64,000 nt of DNA from Pseudonocardia sp. DSM 110487 (GTDB taxonomy: Bacteria > Actinomycetota > Actinomycetes > Mycobacteriales > Pseudonocardiaceae). A program made the position numbers and the translations under genes. The notes below the pieces were generated by a model that was not told where the DNA came from, did no database searches, and was given only the letters and a program-made list of their open reading frames with translations. The DNA is taken from contig NZ_CP080521.1 in the NCBI RefSeq assembly GCF_019468565.1, forward strand, positions 5,642,001 through 5,706,000. The letters are read 5' to 3'. Shown piece by piece: positions 7,730-16,106 of the stretch. Position 1 is the first letter of the stretch. Each line of letters begins with the position of its first letter.

Positions 7730-8207
7730 GCGCGGTATGACTGCTTTCGGCGGCGGGACTCATCGGGGGCGGCCGCACCCTGGGCAGCCCACCCTGGGCG
7801 GCCACACTCGGGGCGACGATGGATCAGAGCGTCCAGCCGGTGGCCTGGGCCCAGTCGGCGGCCCGGCTGATCAACGAGCGCACAAAAGCGGTATCCCGAG
7901 ACGAAGTGGACCTCAGGCACGCGACCAGGTCCCGGAGGATCGTCGCGTGCGCCCGTGACCTTTGTGACTCTGTCTTGGTGGGCAACGAGGGCTTGGCCCC
8001 AGAAGAGCAGCAACACACGATCATGGCGAGCGCACTCCGCGAGCACACCTCGCCCATCGGGTGGAGCACGACCGCGGACCGGCTGCGCTGACGATCCGCG
8101 GCCGCGGATCAGGGGGATACCCGCGGTGGCGCCCGGCACCCGGCACTCGTGGTGGCCGCCGGGGCGGGGTCCGGGCGCGGGGCGGGATACCTGCGCCTGC
8201 GCGGGTC
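7730..8207. other. 478-base stretch without a supportable gene
   Basis: This stretch lies between two minus-strand genes. Short open frames exist on both strands (7819-8091 plus, 7824-8069 minus), but neither shows a recognisable domain or ribosome site. The part around 7900-8050 is less GC-rich than its surroundings and could be a decayed gene. A perfect 18-bp palindrome at 8093-8110 is the only clear structure. Confidence 0.4.
8093..8110. repeat. perfect 18-bp palindrome
   Basis: GATCCGCGGCCGCGGATC at 8093-8110 equals its own reverse complement. It lies about 100 bases downstream of the minus-strand gene at 8208. It has no T-run after it on either strand. It could end transcription of that gene or be a protein site. 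Confidence 0.5.
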
Positions 8208-8600
8208 CTAGGAGGCCGCGCGCCCGCGCTGGGTGTCGTAGGTGCGGCGAGCCATGTCGGCGATCCCGTGGATCACGCATGGCCAGGGTGTGGTGGGCAG
8301 CCCGGTGCCGCCCTTGGTGCAGGTGCGGCAGCGCCCGGCGCGGTCGGGGACGTGCTGGGCGAGCAGCCGCTGCCACACCTCCACCATCGGCGCCAGCTCG
8401 TCGGCGACCCGCTGCTGCTCCGGCATCGCATCGTCGACGACCTCCGCGGGGCGGCCGCCGGGACGAGCACCCTGGAGCGGCCCCGGGACCTCGACCGATC
8501 GGTGTGGCGCGCCGGCGTCGTTGACGGTGGCTCCCGACCGATCGAGCGCGACTCCTGCCGCGCGCGCCGAGCCGTAGCTCGCCCCCCAGGAGTAACTCAT
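8208..8600 (-). CDS. conserved hypothetical protein with a CxxC motif
   Basis: A 130-residue protein with no function I can name. The second half has the look of a small actinobacterial family found near XRE/DUF397 genes: a helix EVWQRLLAQHVPDRAGR, the paired cysteines CRTC, GGTGLPTTPWPCVIHGIAD with a third Cys, then ARRTYD. Three cysteines and a His could bind a metal. The N-terminal 60 residues are Ala/Gly-rich and poorly constrained. It is divergent from the DUF397 gene at 8725, with a 124-base shared promoter region containing inverted repeats, so the two may be co-regulated. Confidence 0.6.
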   Translation of the reverse strand: MSYSWGASYGSARAAGVALDRSGATVNDAGAPHRSVEVPGPLQGARPGGRPAEVVDDAMPEQQRVADELAPMVEVWQRLLAQHVPDRAGRCRTCTKGGTGLPTTPWPCVIHGIADMARRTYDTQRGRAAS

Positions 8601-8674
8601 GGCGGTCCCCCGTTTCGCTGCCGACGCACACCCGGGTGGGTGGCGCGTGTCGCACCCTGATCGTGGCCTGCCTA

Positions 8675-8717
8675 ACTTGCATTCGCAAGTGCCAGTGCAT
8701 GAGCATCTGCACGTGCA
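8675..8717. promoter_or_regulatory. inverted-repeat operator region before the DUF397/XRE pair
   Basis: The shared region between the divergent genes holds a perfect inverted repeat ACTTGCATTCGCAAGT at 8675-8690 and a perfect 10-bp palindrome TGCACGTGCA at 8708-8717. A further half-site AACTTGC follows at 8717-8723, touching the TTG start of the DUF397 gene. The neighbouring XRE protein is the obvious candidate to bind here. Confidence 0.5.
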
Positions 8718-8724
8718 ACTTGCT

Positions 8725-8937
8725 TTGACAGAGAACTACGAGACCGTGCAGTGGCGCAAGAGCACGGCGAGCAACCCCAGCGGAAACTGCGTTGAACTCG
8801 CAGAACTCGCAGGTGGGAACGTCGCCCTGCGCAACTCACGCTTCCCGGCCGGCCCGGTGCTCGTCGGCACCCGCGCCGCAGTCGCGGCCTTCGTGCTGGC
8901 CGCGAGGAGCGGCGAGCTCGACGACCTCGCCTGCTGA
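8725..8937 (+). CDS. DUF397 domain protein
   Basis: A 70-residue DUF397 protein, the small partner of XRE-DUF5753 regulators in actinomycetes. The conserved pattern is present: VQWRKSTASNPSGNCVELAEL, VALRNSRFPAGPVLVGTRAA and FVLAARSGEL. I chose the TTG at 8725 (LTENYETVQW) because family members start just before the W-[RK]-K-S motif. The in-frame ATG at 8599 would add 42 residues that run through the operator repeats. The XRE gene follows 111 bases downstream on the same strand, in the usual pairing; such pairs resemble regulator/antagonist modules. Confidence 0.85.
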   Translation: MTENYETVQWRKSTASNPSGNCVELAELAGGNVALRNSRFPAGPVLVGTRAAVAAFVLAARSGELDDLAC

Positions 8938-9048
8938 ACGCGCATTTGCGCACGCTTGCCGTACGTGCCGATGCACGGCAGAGTGAGAGTGCTCACTACA
9001 GTGCGCATGCACGTGAACGCGACCAAGACACACTGCCGGGGGAACCTG

Positions 9049-9981
9049 ATGATCGTCGTGCCCGACGACGCGGAAGCCGGGTCGTTCGACCAGTCCGCTC
9101 TCGACCGTGCCGGCGGTCGCGCTCCGAAGGGGGCCCCGACAGGCCCCACCGTGCTCCGCATCGGGCTCGGTGGGGCGCTGCGACGCAAGCGTGAGGCCGC
9201 GGGCATCACCCGCGAGCACGCGGGCGAGGCGATCCGCGCCTCGCCCGCCAAGATCAGCAGGCTCGAGCTGGGGCGCGTCGGGTTCAAGGAACGCGACGTC
9301 GCCGACCTGCTCACCTGCTACGGCGTGCGTGACACGGCCGAGCGGGCGCAGTTCCTCGATCTGGCCCGGCAGGCGAACACGCCCGGCTGGTGGCACCGCT
9401 ACTCCGACCTGCTGCCGAGCTGGTTCGAGACGTACCTGGGGCTCGAGCAGGCCGCGTCGGTGATCCGCAACTACGAGCTGCAGTTCGTGCCGGGGCTGCT
9501 CCAGACGCGCGACTACGCGCGTGCCGTCACGATGCTCGGCCACACCGACCCGGTGGAGGTCGAGCGGCGCGTCGAGCTCCGCATGCTGCGCCAGGCGTTG
9601 CTCACCGGCCCCAACGCGCCCACGCTGTGGGCCGTGGTCGACGAGGCGGCTCTCCGACGCTCGTTGATCGGGCCGGAGCAGAGCCGCGCCCAGCTCACCC
9701 ACCTCATCGAGATGAACGAACTGCCCAACATCTCACTGCAGGTGGCGCCGTTCTCCTACGGTGGCCACGCCGCGGCGGGTGGGCCGTTCGCGATCCTGCG
9801 CTTCGCGGAGCCGGACCTGCCCGACATCGTCTACCTCGAGCAGCTCACCAGCGCCCTCTACCTCGACAAGCGCACCGACGTGGAGCATTACGCCGCGGTG
9901 ATGGACCGGCTGTGCGCGCAGGTGGAACAGCCGGAGCGCACCGAGGAGATCCTCACCCGGATCCGCGCCGAGATCTCGTGA
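9049..9981 (+). CDS. XRE-family regulator with DUF5753 ligand-like domain
   Basis: A 310-residue DNA-binding regulator. An XRE helix-turn-helix is clear (LGGALRRKREAAGITREHAG, then ASPAKISRLELGRVG). A DUF5753 region follows, starting near LARQANTPGWWHRYSDLLPSWF and including YLGLEQAASVIRNYELQFVPGLLQT and YLEQLTSALYLDK. GGGGGA at 9037-9043 precedes the chosen ATG; an earlier in-frame ATG at 8956 has no ribosome site and lies among inverted repeats. It pairs with the DUF397 gene upstream. A second, unlinked XRE/DUF397 pair is present at 56440-57504. Confidence 0.9.
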   Translation: MIVVPDDAEAGSFDQSALDRAGGRAPKGAPTGPTVLRIGLGGALRRKREAAGITREHAGEAIRASPAKISRLELGRVGFKERDVADLLTCYGVRDTAERAQFLDLARQANTPGWWHRYSDLLPSWFETYLGLEQAASVIRNYELQFVPGLLQTRDYARAVTMLGHTDPVEVERRVELRMLRQALLTGPNAPTLWAVVDEAALRRSLIGPEQSRAQLTHLIEMNELPNISLQVAPFSYGGHAAAGGPFAILRFAEPDLPDIVYLEQLTSALYLDKRTDVEHYAAVMDRLCAQVEQPERTEEILTRIRAEIS

Positions 9982-10015
9982 CAGGGCGGCACGGGGGCAC
10001 TAGATCAGAAGGAAG

Positions 10016-10969
10016 TTGAAGTCGCCGCTTCCGCAGCGGCACGGGCTCGACGCGGTGCGGCTGCGGACGCCGGCGGAATCGTCGTGGGCCACGATGCGTG
10101 ACCACCTGGTCGAGCGCCTCCCCCGGGTCGATCCGGCGCGGATCGACGCCATGCTGCTCGAGGAGCGCATCGTCGGGCGCAACGGGCCGATCACGCTGGA
10201 CGCACCGTTCGTGCCGGAAGAGTTCCTGTGGTTCCACCGGGACCTCCCGGACGAGGCACCGGTGCCGTTCGAGATCGGCATCGTGCACCGCGACGACGAG
10301 CTGGTCGTCGTCGACAAGCCGCACTTCCTCGCCACGATCCCGCGCGGGAGTCACATCCTCGAGACGGCACTCGTACGCCTGCGCCGGGACCTGGATCTGC
10401 CCGCGCTCTCTCCCGCCCACCGGCTGGACCGGCCCACCGCGGGCCTGCTCATGTTCGTGGTGCGGCGAGAGCGGCGCGGCGCGTACCAGACGCTGTTCCG
10501 CGACCGGCGGGTCCGCAAGACCTACGAGGCGGTCGCCCCCCACGACCCGGCCCTCACCCTGCCACACACGGTGGAGAGTCGGATCGTCAAGGAACGCCGG
10601 GTGATCCGCGCGTACGAGGAGCCGGGCCCGACCAACGCGGTCACACACGTCGAGCTGCTGGCCCACCGGAACGGGCTCGCGCGCTACCGGCTCGTGCCCG
10701 AGACGGGCCGCACCCACCAGCTGCGCGTGCACATGAACGGGCTGGGCATTCCCATCCTCGGCGACGACTTCTTCCCCGAGCTCACGGAGAAGCCGCTCGA
10801 CGACTTCAGCCGTCCCCTGCAGCTGCTGGCGTCCACGCTGGAGTTCCGCGATCCCTTCAGCGGCACGATGCGGCGGTTCACCACGCGCCGCGACCTGCAA
10901 GCATGGACCTCCTACGAGGAGTGGGCATCGCAGCAGTGGACGTCATCGCGAACGGAAGGACGGACGTGA
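10016..10969 (+). CDS. RluA-family RNA pseudouridine synthase
   Basis: A 317-residue pseudouridine synthase that isomerises uridine in rRNA or tRNA. The catalytic motif HRLDRPTAG carries the essential Asp at residue 138; KTYEAVAP and the C-terminal RLVPETGRTHQLRVHMNGLG are the conserved RluA motifs. An S4 domain is not evident, so this is an RluA-type rather than RluC/D-type architecture. The start is a TTG close behind GAAGG; the N-terminus PLPQRHGLDAVRLRTP is conserved in actinobacterial homologues, which supports a start this far upstream. The stop overlaps the GTG of the beta-glucosidase gene (GTGA). Confidence 0.9.
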   Translation: MKSPLPQRHGLDAVRLRTPAESSWATMRDHLVERLPRVDPARIDAMLLEERIVGRNGPITLDAPFVPEEFLWFHRDLPDEAPVPFEIGIVHRDDELVVVDKPHFLATIPRGSHILETALVRLRRDLDLPALSPAHRLDRPTAGLLMFVVRRERRGAYQTLFRDRRVRKTYEAVAPHDPALTLPHTVESRIVKERRVIRAYEEPGPTNAVTHVELLAHRNGLARYRLVPETGRTHQLRVHMNGLGIPILGDDFFPELTEKPLDDFSRPLQLLASTLEFRDPFSGTMRRFTTRRDLQAWTSYEEWASQQWTSSRTEGRT

Positions 10970-12408
10970 CCGCCACCCAGGCCAGCACCGCGACCGGCGC
11001 AGTCCGGTTCCCCCAGGGGTTCCTGTGGGGCTCCGCCACCGCCGCCTACCAGATCGAGGGGGCAGTCGCTGCGGGCGGGCGCACGCCGTCGATCTGGGAC
11101 ACGTTCTCCCACACGCCGGGACGCGTCGCCGGTGGGGAGACCGGGGACGTGGCCGTCGACCACTACCACCGGTACCGCGACGACGTGGCCCTGATGGCCC
11201 GGCTCGGGCTCACCTCGTACCGGTTCTCCGTGTCGTGGCCCCGGATCACCCCCCAGGTCACCCCCGACGAGCTCGGCCCCGTCAACGCCGAGGGGATCGG
11301 CTTCTACTCCGACCTGGTGGACGAGCTGCTCGCACACGGGATCAGCCCGTCGATCACGCTCTACCACTGGGACCTCCCGCAGGCGCTCGAGGATGCGGGC
11401 GGCTGGACGGCGCGGCACACCCCGGAGCGGTTCGGCGAGTATGCGGAGGTGGTGGCCGCGGCCCTCGGCGATCGGGTGCCGCTCTTCATCACGCTGAACG
11501 AGCCGTGGTGCAGCGCGTACCTCGGCTACGCCAGCGGAGTGCATGCCCCGGGCCGCACCGACGACGCCGCCGCGCTGACCGCCGTCCACCACCTCAACCT
11601 GGCCCACGGGCTGGCGACGGCGGCGATCCGCCGCGCAGCGCCCGACGCCCGCGTCGCGATCACACTGAACCTCGCGTGGGTGCGACCGGAGAACCCCGCC
11701 TCGGACCTCGACGTCGACGCCGCACGCCGCGTCGACGGCCTGCAGAACCGGGTGTTCCTCGACCCCGTGCTGCACGGGCGCTACCCCGCGGACGTCCAGG
11801 CCGATACCGCGGGTGTGACCGACTGGTCGTTCGTACGCGACGGCGACGTCGACGTCATCTCGGCGCCGATCGACGTGCTCGGCGTCAACTACTACTCCCC
11901 CACGCCGGTGCGGCACTGGACGCGCGAGCGCCCCAAGGAGAACGCCGACGGCCACGGCGACGGTGCCGCCAGCCCGTGGATCGCGTGCGACGACGTCGAG
12001 TTCCCGATTCAGCACGGTCCCAAGACCGACATGGGGTGGAGCATCGACCCGCGCGGACTCACCGAACTGCTGGTTCGGGTTGCCCGCGAGGCTCCCGGCC
12101 TCGAGCTGCTCGTCACCGAGAACGGCGCCGCGTTCCCGGACGTGGTCGGGCCCGACGGGCGGGTCGTCGACATCGACCGCGTCGAGTACCTGCGCGGTCA
12201 CCTGGCGGCCGTGCACGCGGCGATCGAGGCCGGAGCACCCGTCAACGGGTACTACGTCTGGTCGCTCCTGGACAACTTCGAGTGGGCATGGGGCTACGCC
12301 AAGCGGTTCGGGATCGTCCACGTCGACTACGCGACGCAGGTCCGCACGCCGAAGGACAGCGCCCACTTCTACGCCGAGGTGATCCGGCGTAACGCACTTC
12401 CCGGGTAG
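10966..12408 (+). CDS. beta-glucosidase, GH1 family
   Basis: A 480-residue GH1 retaining beta-glycosidase. Landmarks are FPQGFLWGSATAAYQIEG at the N-terminus, the acid/base Glu179 in TLNEPW, the nucleophile Glu385 in VTENGA, and the aglycone-site end NFEWAWGYAKRFG. Length is normal and no signal peptide is seen, so it acts in the cytoplasm on imported beta-glucosides. GTG at 10966 was chosen because GGAAGGA at 10954-10960 is well placed and homologues start shortly before FPQGF. It overlaps the stop of the pseudouridine synthase gene by four bases, so the two unrelated genes are probably co-transcribed. A weak hairpin follows the stop. Confidence 0.95.
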   Translation: MTATQASTATGAVRFPQGFLWGSATAAYQIEGAVAAGGRTPSIWDTFSHTPGRVAGGETGDVAVDHYHRYRDDVALMARLGLTSYRFSVSWPRITPQVTPDELGPVNAEGIGFYSDLVDELLAHGISPSITLYHWDLPQALEDAGGWTARHTPERFGEYAEVVAAALGDRVPLFITLNEPWCSAYLGYASGVHAPGRTDDAAALTAVHHLNLAHGLATAAIRRAAPDARVAITLNLAWVRPENPASDLDVDAARRVDGLQNRVFLDPVLHGRYPADVQADTAGVTDWSFVRDGDVDVISAPIDVLGVNYYSPTPVRHWTRERPKENADGHGDGAASPWIACDDVEFPIQHGPKTDMGWSIDPRGLTELLVRVAREAPGLELLVTENGAAFPDVVGPDGRVVDIDRVEYLRGHLAAVHAAIEAGAPVNGYYVWSLLDNFEWAWGYAKRFGIVHVDYATQVRTPKDSAHFYAEVIRRNALPG

Positions 12409-12425
12409 CACGCAAGGGGCCTTCT

Positions 12426-12441
12426 GGCCCGAAAGTGGGCC
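12426..12441 (+). terminator. possible weak terminator after the beta-glucosidase gene
   Basis: GGCCC-gaaagt-GGGCC at 12426-12441 can form a five-base-pair stem eighteen bases after the stop. There is no T-run, which is common for GC-rich actinomycetes, so termination is only possible. Confidence 0.3.
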
Positions 12442-12574
12442 GAAATCCCGCGAGCGCGAAACATCGGGCGGCTCGCGAACGACTCTTCACTGGACTCCCC
12501 GGGACGCGACGGCCACCGGGGTAGTCTGTCGCCGGTTGCCCGGCCGGCACCACCCACGAGAAACGGAGGTCGGG

Positions 12575-13516
12575 GTGCGGCTCGGAGACGAGAACGATCT
12601 CCCCGACGGGGGCGGCACCGAGAACGGTGGTTCGCTGCCCCAGGACACCGAGCATCCCCTCGACGTCGCCGCCCTGCGCGCCGACAACGAGTTCATCGAG
12701 CAGCTCGCCGCGGGTCTCGTCGCCCCGCGCGACGTGCCTGCCTCCGCTCGGGGTACCGAGGACGAGCTCGTCGCGATGCTCGCCGCATGGGTGGCCGAGG
12801 TTCGGCCCGAGGCGCTTGCCGGTGGCTCGTCGTCCGGACCCACGCCCTCTGCAGGCCTTATCGCCGATACAGCCGTCGACGTTTCCGATCCCGACGACAC
12901 CACCGGTGCCCCCGCCGGTGTCACCCCCCTGCGGTCCGGCCGGCGCCGGACATTCAGCCCCTACGCCCGACGGCTCGCGATCGCGGCCGCCCTCGTCGCC
13001 CTCGCGACATCAGGGGTCGCGGCCGGTGCCTCCGACGCCGAACCAGGCAGCGCCCTCTGGCCCGTCTCGAAGGTGTTCTACGCCGAGCGGGCGCGCTCGG
13101 TCGAAGCCGCGATCACGGTCAACGACCACCTCGAGCAGGCGCGTGCGGCGTTGCGCGCCGGCCGCCCGGACGAGGCCGCCCGCCAGATCGACGCCGCCGC
13201 CGCGAGCCTGCCCGGCGTCCGGCCCGCCGAGGGCCACGACGACCTCGCCCGCGTGCAGCGGCAGCTCGCCGACTCGATCGGCACGGGGCGTCCCGCCGAT
13301 CCGGAAGAGCCGGACATCGGGCCGGCCCACCGATCGCCCCGGCGACGAGAGCATCCTCGCTTCGCCGCCGTTCCCCGGAGAGGACGAGGGCGGTGCGCCT
13401 GGGGCTCCGGGCGAGCAGGGCCCGTCGGCCGAGCCCGGTTCGGAACCCGGCGCCACGCCCAGCGGGCCGGATACCGCGCCCCAGACGGCCGAGCCCCAGA
13501 GTCCGTCCGCGAGTGA
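12575..13516 (+). CDS. rsdA: RsdA-like anti-sigma-D factor, N-terminal part (frame disrupted)
   Basis: As read, 313 residues. The N-terminus carries the sigma-D-binding region of the RsdA family: DVAALRADNEFIEQLAAG, then EDELVAMLAAWVAEVRPE (about residues 28-80). One membrane segment (about 134-151, LAIAAALVALATSGVAAG) and a short extracytoplasmic helical part (ALWPVSKVFYAERARSVEAA) follow. RsdA holds sigma-D at the membrane. GTG 12575 has the strong ribosome site ACGGAGGT at 12562-12569. From about 13341 the frame turns Arg-rich and ends at 13516, while the forward frame 13341-14711 continues in acidic, family-like sequence. Removing one C from the run at 13337-13340 would join them into a 711-residue protein. 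No sigD gene is adjacent, unlike in mycobacteria. Confidence 0.8.
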   Translation: MRLGDENDLPDGGGTENGGSLPQDTEHPLDVAALRADNEFIEQLAAGLVAPRDVPASARGTEDELVAMLAAWVAEVRPEALAGGSSSGPTPSAGLIADTAVDVSDPDDTTGAPAGVTPLRSGRRRTFSPYARRLAIAAALVALATSGVAAGASDAEPGSALWPVSKVFYAERARSVEAAITVNDHLEQARAALRAGRPDEAARQIDAAAASLPGVRPAEGHDDLARVQRQLADSIGTGRPADPEEPDIGPAHRSPRRREHPRFAAVPRRGRGRCAWGSGRAGPVGRARFGTRRHAQRAGYRAPDGRAPESVRE

Positions 13517-14711
13517 TCAGAATCCTGCCCCGGCCACCGGGAGCGACCCGGGTACCGAGCCGAGCGGCGAGGCCCAGCCGCCTGGCCAGCCGCAGACCCC
13601 GGAACCCCAGAGCCCCGAGCCTCAGAGCCCGACCGAGCCTCAGAACGAGCCGGAGCCGGAGGAGCCCTCCGGCGGCTCGGGCAGCGGCTCCAGCGGCTCC
13701 AGCGGATCCGAGGGCGAGCCGAGTACCCAGTCCGACGACGACTCCGGCACCGGGGCGGACGAGCCCGACACCACAGACGACTCCGACACTCCCGGCGAGT
13801 CCGACAGCTCGGGCGGCTCCGGCACCTCCGACGAGTCCGGCACCTCCGACGAGCCCGGCTCCGACGAGCCCGAGGAGGCCGGCGACACCGCGGAGGAGCC
13901 CGAATCCGGCGCGGCAGGTGCCGACACGCCCGACGACGTATCGGCGGCACCAGCCGAAGGCGACGAGGGGCAGGCGAATGCCGCGCCCGCCCCGGTCCCC
14001 GCCGAGGACGAGGCACCCGACGAGGCCACCCCGGCCGAGCCCGGCCCGGCCGCGGGCGGGGAGGACGGCGGCGCTCCGGCCGAGCAGGCCGGCCCCGAAG
14101 CGCCGATCATCGACGTGCCCCCCACGGACGACGCCGCGGAGCAGGCGGCCGAGGAGGCCGCGGCGGATGCGGCCGAAGCCGCCGAGGACGCCGTCACCGA
14201 GGCCCCCGGCGGCGCCGACGAGCCGGACACCGACGAGCCGAGCACGTCCAGCTCCGGCTCGGGCAGCGACAGCGGTGACAAGGCCGAAAGCAAGAAGGCC
14301 GAAAGCGACAAGGCCGAAAGCGACGAGAAGGACAGCGGCAAGGCCGACGACGAGGCCGACCGCGAAGACAAGTCCAGCAAGGACAAGTCGGACGAAGACG
14401 ACGACTCGGACGAGGACAAGTCCGACAAGAAGGACAGCAACAAAGAAGACGGCGACAAGGACAGCAGCGACAAGGACAGCAGCGACAAGAAGGCCGAGTC
14501 CGACGACTCGAGCGACTCCGAGGACTCCGACAGCAAGGACAGCAAGGACTCGTCCGACGAGAAGTCGAGCGAGAAGGACTCGAGCGACGGCGACTCCGGC
14601 GACGAGGACTCCGACGACGGCGACTCGGCGGTGTCCCGCGTCACCGATGCCGTCGGGTCCGTGGCGAGGGCTCTGACTTCTGTCGTCACCTCCTTCACCC
14701 ACCGTTTCTAG
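13341..14711 (+). pseudogene. RsdA-like factor, displaced C-terminal acidic low-complexity tail
   Basis: This is the continuation of the anti-sigma gene in the next reading frame, about 456 residues. It starts at GDESILASPPFPGEDEGG. It is almost wholly low complexity: Pro/Gln/Glu-Ser blocks (PEPQSPEPQSP), Gly-Ser-Glu-Asp blocks, Ala/Glu/Pro blocks, then Lys-Asp-Ser-Glu blocks such as KAESDKAESDEKDSGK and DKDSSDKDSSDKK. A short ordinary helix closes it (VSRVTDAVGSVARALTSVV). In topology it would be an extended, strongly negative tail outside the membrane or in the wall. It has no start signal of its own, so it is expressed only if the frameshift is a sequencing error or is corrected. Confidence 0.65.
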
Positions 14712-14766
14712 CGGGGCGAACGGCACTTCGGGTTGTTGGATGCGACCGAAGGCGCCGCTCGGCCCG

Positions 14767-15066
14767 TTACTCGGCGCCATCGGCCCTCTGTCGGGATACC
14801 GCGACGAGCACGGCGCTCTCCTGTCCCTCGTTGTGCAGCGCTCGGACGCCCATCCCGGTGAGCCAGAGGACGTCTCCTGCCCCGAACGCCCTGCGGCTGC
14901 CGGCGTGGCCCTCCACCACCACCGCGCCGCACTCGACGACGACCAGTGCGTCCCGCCACTCGCCCTCCTCGTAGGGCCGGGTGCCGCCGGGACGGATCGT
15001 CACGGTGCGGGTCCGGAACGAGGGCCCGAGCGGCCGACCGAGGAACGTGACCGGCTCGGCGTCCAC
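14767..15066 (-). CDS. small cupin-domain protein
   Basis: A 99-residue single cupin. The two barrel motifs are visible as TRPYEEGEWRDALVVVECG and GAGDVLWLTGMGVRALHNEG. The first motif lacks the usual pair of His ligands, so metal binding is doubtful. GTG 15066 follows GGAGGAG. It starts 12 bases after the stop of the ECF sigma gene and is the last gene of the minus-strand LytS-LytTR-symporter operon. Its stop faces the convergent anti-sigma gene end at 14711. Function unknown; a small-molecule-binding partner of the sigma factor is conceivable but unproven. Confidence 0.78.
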   Translation of the reverse strand: MDAEPVTFLGRPLGPSFRTRTVTIRPGGTRPYEEGEWRDALVVVECGAVVVEGHAGSRRAFGAGDVLWLTGMGVRALHNEGQESAVLVAVSRQRADGAE

Positions 15067-15078
15067 GTCTCCTCCCCG

Positions 15079-16077
15079 CTACCGGGAGGCCGGGAGGTCG
15101 AGCAGGTCGAAGACGGGGAACGTCTCCGTGTGCTCGAACGACAGGATGTCCGTGATCGACCCGTCCTCGACGCGCAGCACGTCCACCGCCAGTGCGCGGA
15201 ACTCCGAGTCGCCGGGCCGGCGCACGTAGTTCGCGACGGCGGGCTGGTGGTTCATCCACACCGGCACCAGGAGGAGCTCACCGAGCGCAGACGTCCCGGC
15301 CAGCGCGGGGGCCCAGAGCTCGACGATCGCATCCCGGCCGTGCGTCACCTCGGGCTGCGGCGGCATCGAGAAGACCGCGTCCTCGCGCATCAGCGATGCG
15401 AGCGCGGGCATGTCGGCGCGCTCGCACGCCTCCATGAACCGCTGCAGGACGGAGCGCTCCTCATCGGTCGGTCCCGCGGGCGACCACTCCGAGCGCCGCT
15501 GCGGCAGGTGCTCGCGAAGGGTCGCCCTCGCCCGCTGCAGGGCGCTGTTCACCGAGGCGACGCTCGCGTCCAGGACGGCGGCGCTCTCCGCGGCCGACCA
15601 GCCGAGCACGTCGCGCAGCATGAGCACCGCCCGTTGCCGGGGCGGCAGGTGCTGCACGGCGACGAGGAACGCGAGCTCGATCGTCTCCCGCGCCACGACC
15701 ACCGCGTCCGGCTCGGCATCCGAGGGCGCGGCCTGCTCGAGCAACCGGTCCGGGAACGGTTGCAGCCAGGTGACCTCGCCGTCCCCACCAGGACGGCGCG
15801 GATGGCGCTCCAGGTGGTCGAGGCACGCGTTCGTGGCGATCCGGTAGAGCCACGCGCGGAACGTCGAGCGGCCGGCGTAGGTCTCGCGGCGGCGCCATGC
15901 CCGCAACAGGGTTTCCTGCACCATGTCCTCGGCGTCCGTGAAGGAGCCCAGCATCCGGTAGCAGTGCACCTGCAGTTCCCGCCGATGCGGCTCGGCGAGC
16001 GCCGCGAACGCCGCCTGGTCGCCCGACCGGGCCGCGGTCAGGGCGTGGGAGTTCTCGGGATCCGTCGCCACCGTCAT
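15079..16077 (-). CDS. ECF sigma factor with SnoaL-like C-terminal domain (SigG/SigX5 type)
   Basis: A 332-residue extracytoplasmic-function sigma factor. Region 2 is seen in RELQVHCYRMLGSFTDAEDM and VQETLLRAWRRR; the linker TNACLDHLERHPRRPGG is typical of this subgroup; region 4 is VLMLRDVLGWSAAESAAVLD and SVNSALQRARATLREHLP. A SnoaL-like domain of about 120 residues follows (from ERSVLQRFMEACERADM). In such sigma factors the C-terminal domain replaces a separate anti-sigma factor. ATG 16077 is the conventional start; ATG 16110 adds 11 residues and overlaps the symporter stop as ATGA, which would couple translation. Either way it is in the symporter operon. Confidence 0.9.
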   Translation of the reverse strand: MTVATDPENSHALTAARSGDQAAFAALAEPHRRELQVHCYRMLGSFTDAEDMVQETLLRAWRRRETYAGRSTFRAWLYRIATNACLDHLERHPRRPGGDGEVTWLQPFPDRLLEQAAPSDAEPDAVVVARETIELAFLVAVQHLPPRQRAVLMLRDVLGWSAAESAAVLDASVASVNSALQRARATLREHLPQRRSEWSPAGPTDEERSVLQRFMEACERADMPALASLMREDAVFSMPPQPEVTHGRDAIVELWAPALAGTSALGELLLVPVWMNHQPAVANYVRRPGDSEFRALAVDVLRVEDGSITDILSFEHTETFPVFDLLDLPASR

Positions 16078-16106
16078 GCTGTTGAGACCGCCACGGGGCC
16101 GGAAAC

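Noticed and set aside
7819..8091. Short plus-strand frame of 90 codons
   Set aside because: No ribosome site, no domain and an overlapping minus-strand frame of equal quality.
7726..8718. 330-codon minus-strand frame covering the gap and the CxxC gene
   Set aside because: It runs antisense or out of frame to the more convincing gene at 8208-8600 and has low-complexity composition.
8725..8937. Possible toxin-antitoxin reading of the DUF397/XRE pair
   Set aside because: DUF397/XRE pairs are widespread regulators in actinomycetes and neither protein here shows toxin features.
13640..14698. 352-codon minus-strand frame made mostly of Ser and Leu opposite the anti-sigma tail
   Set aside because: It mirrors the repeat-rich acidic tail; the composition comes from the complementary codons and shows no fold or ribosome site.
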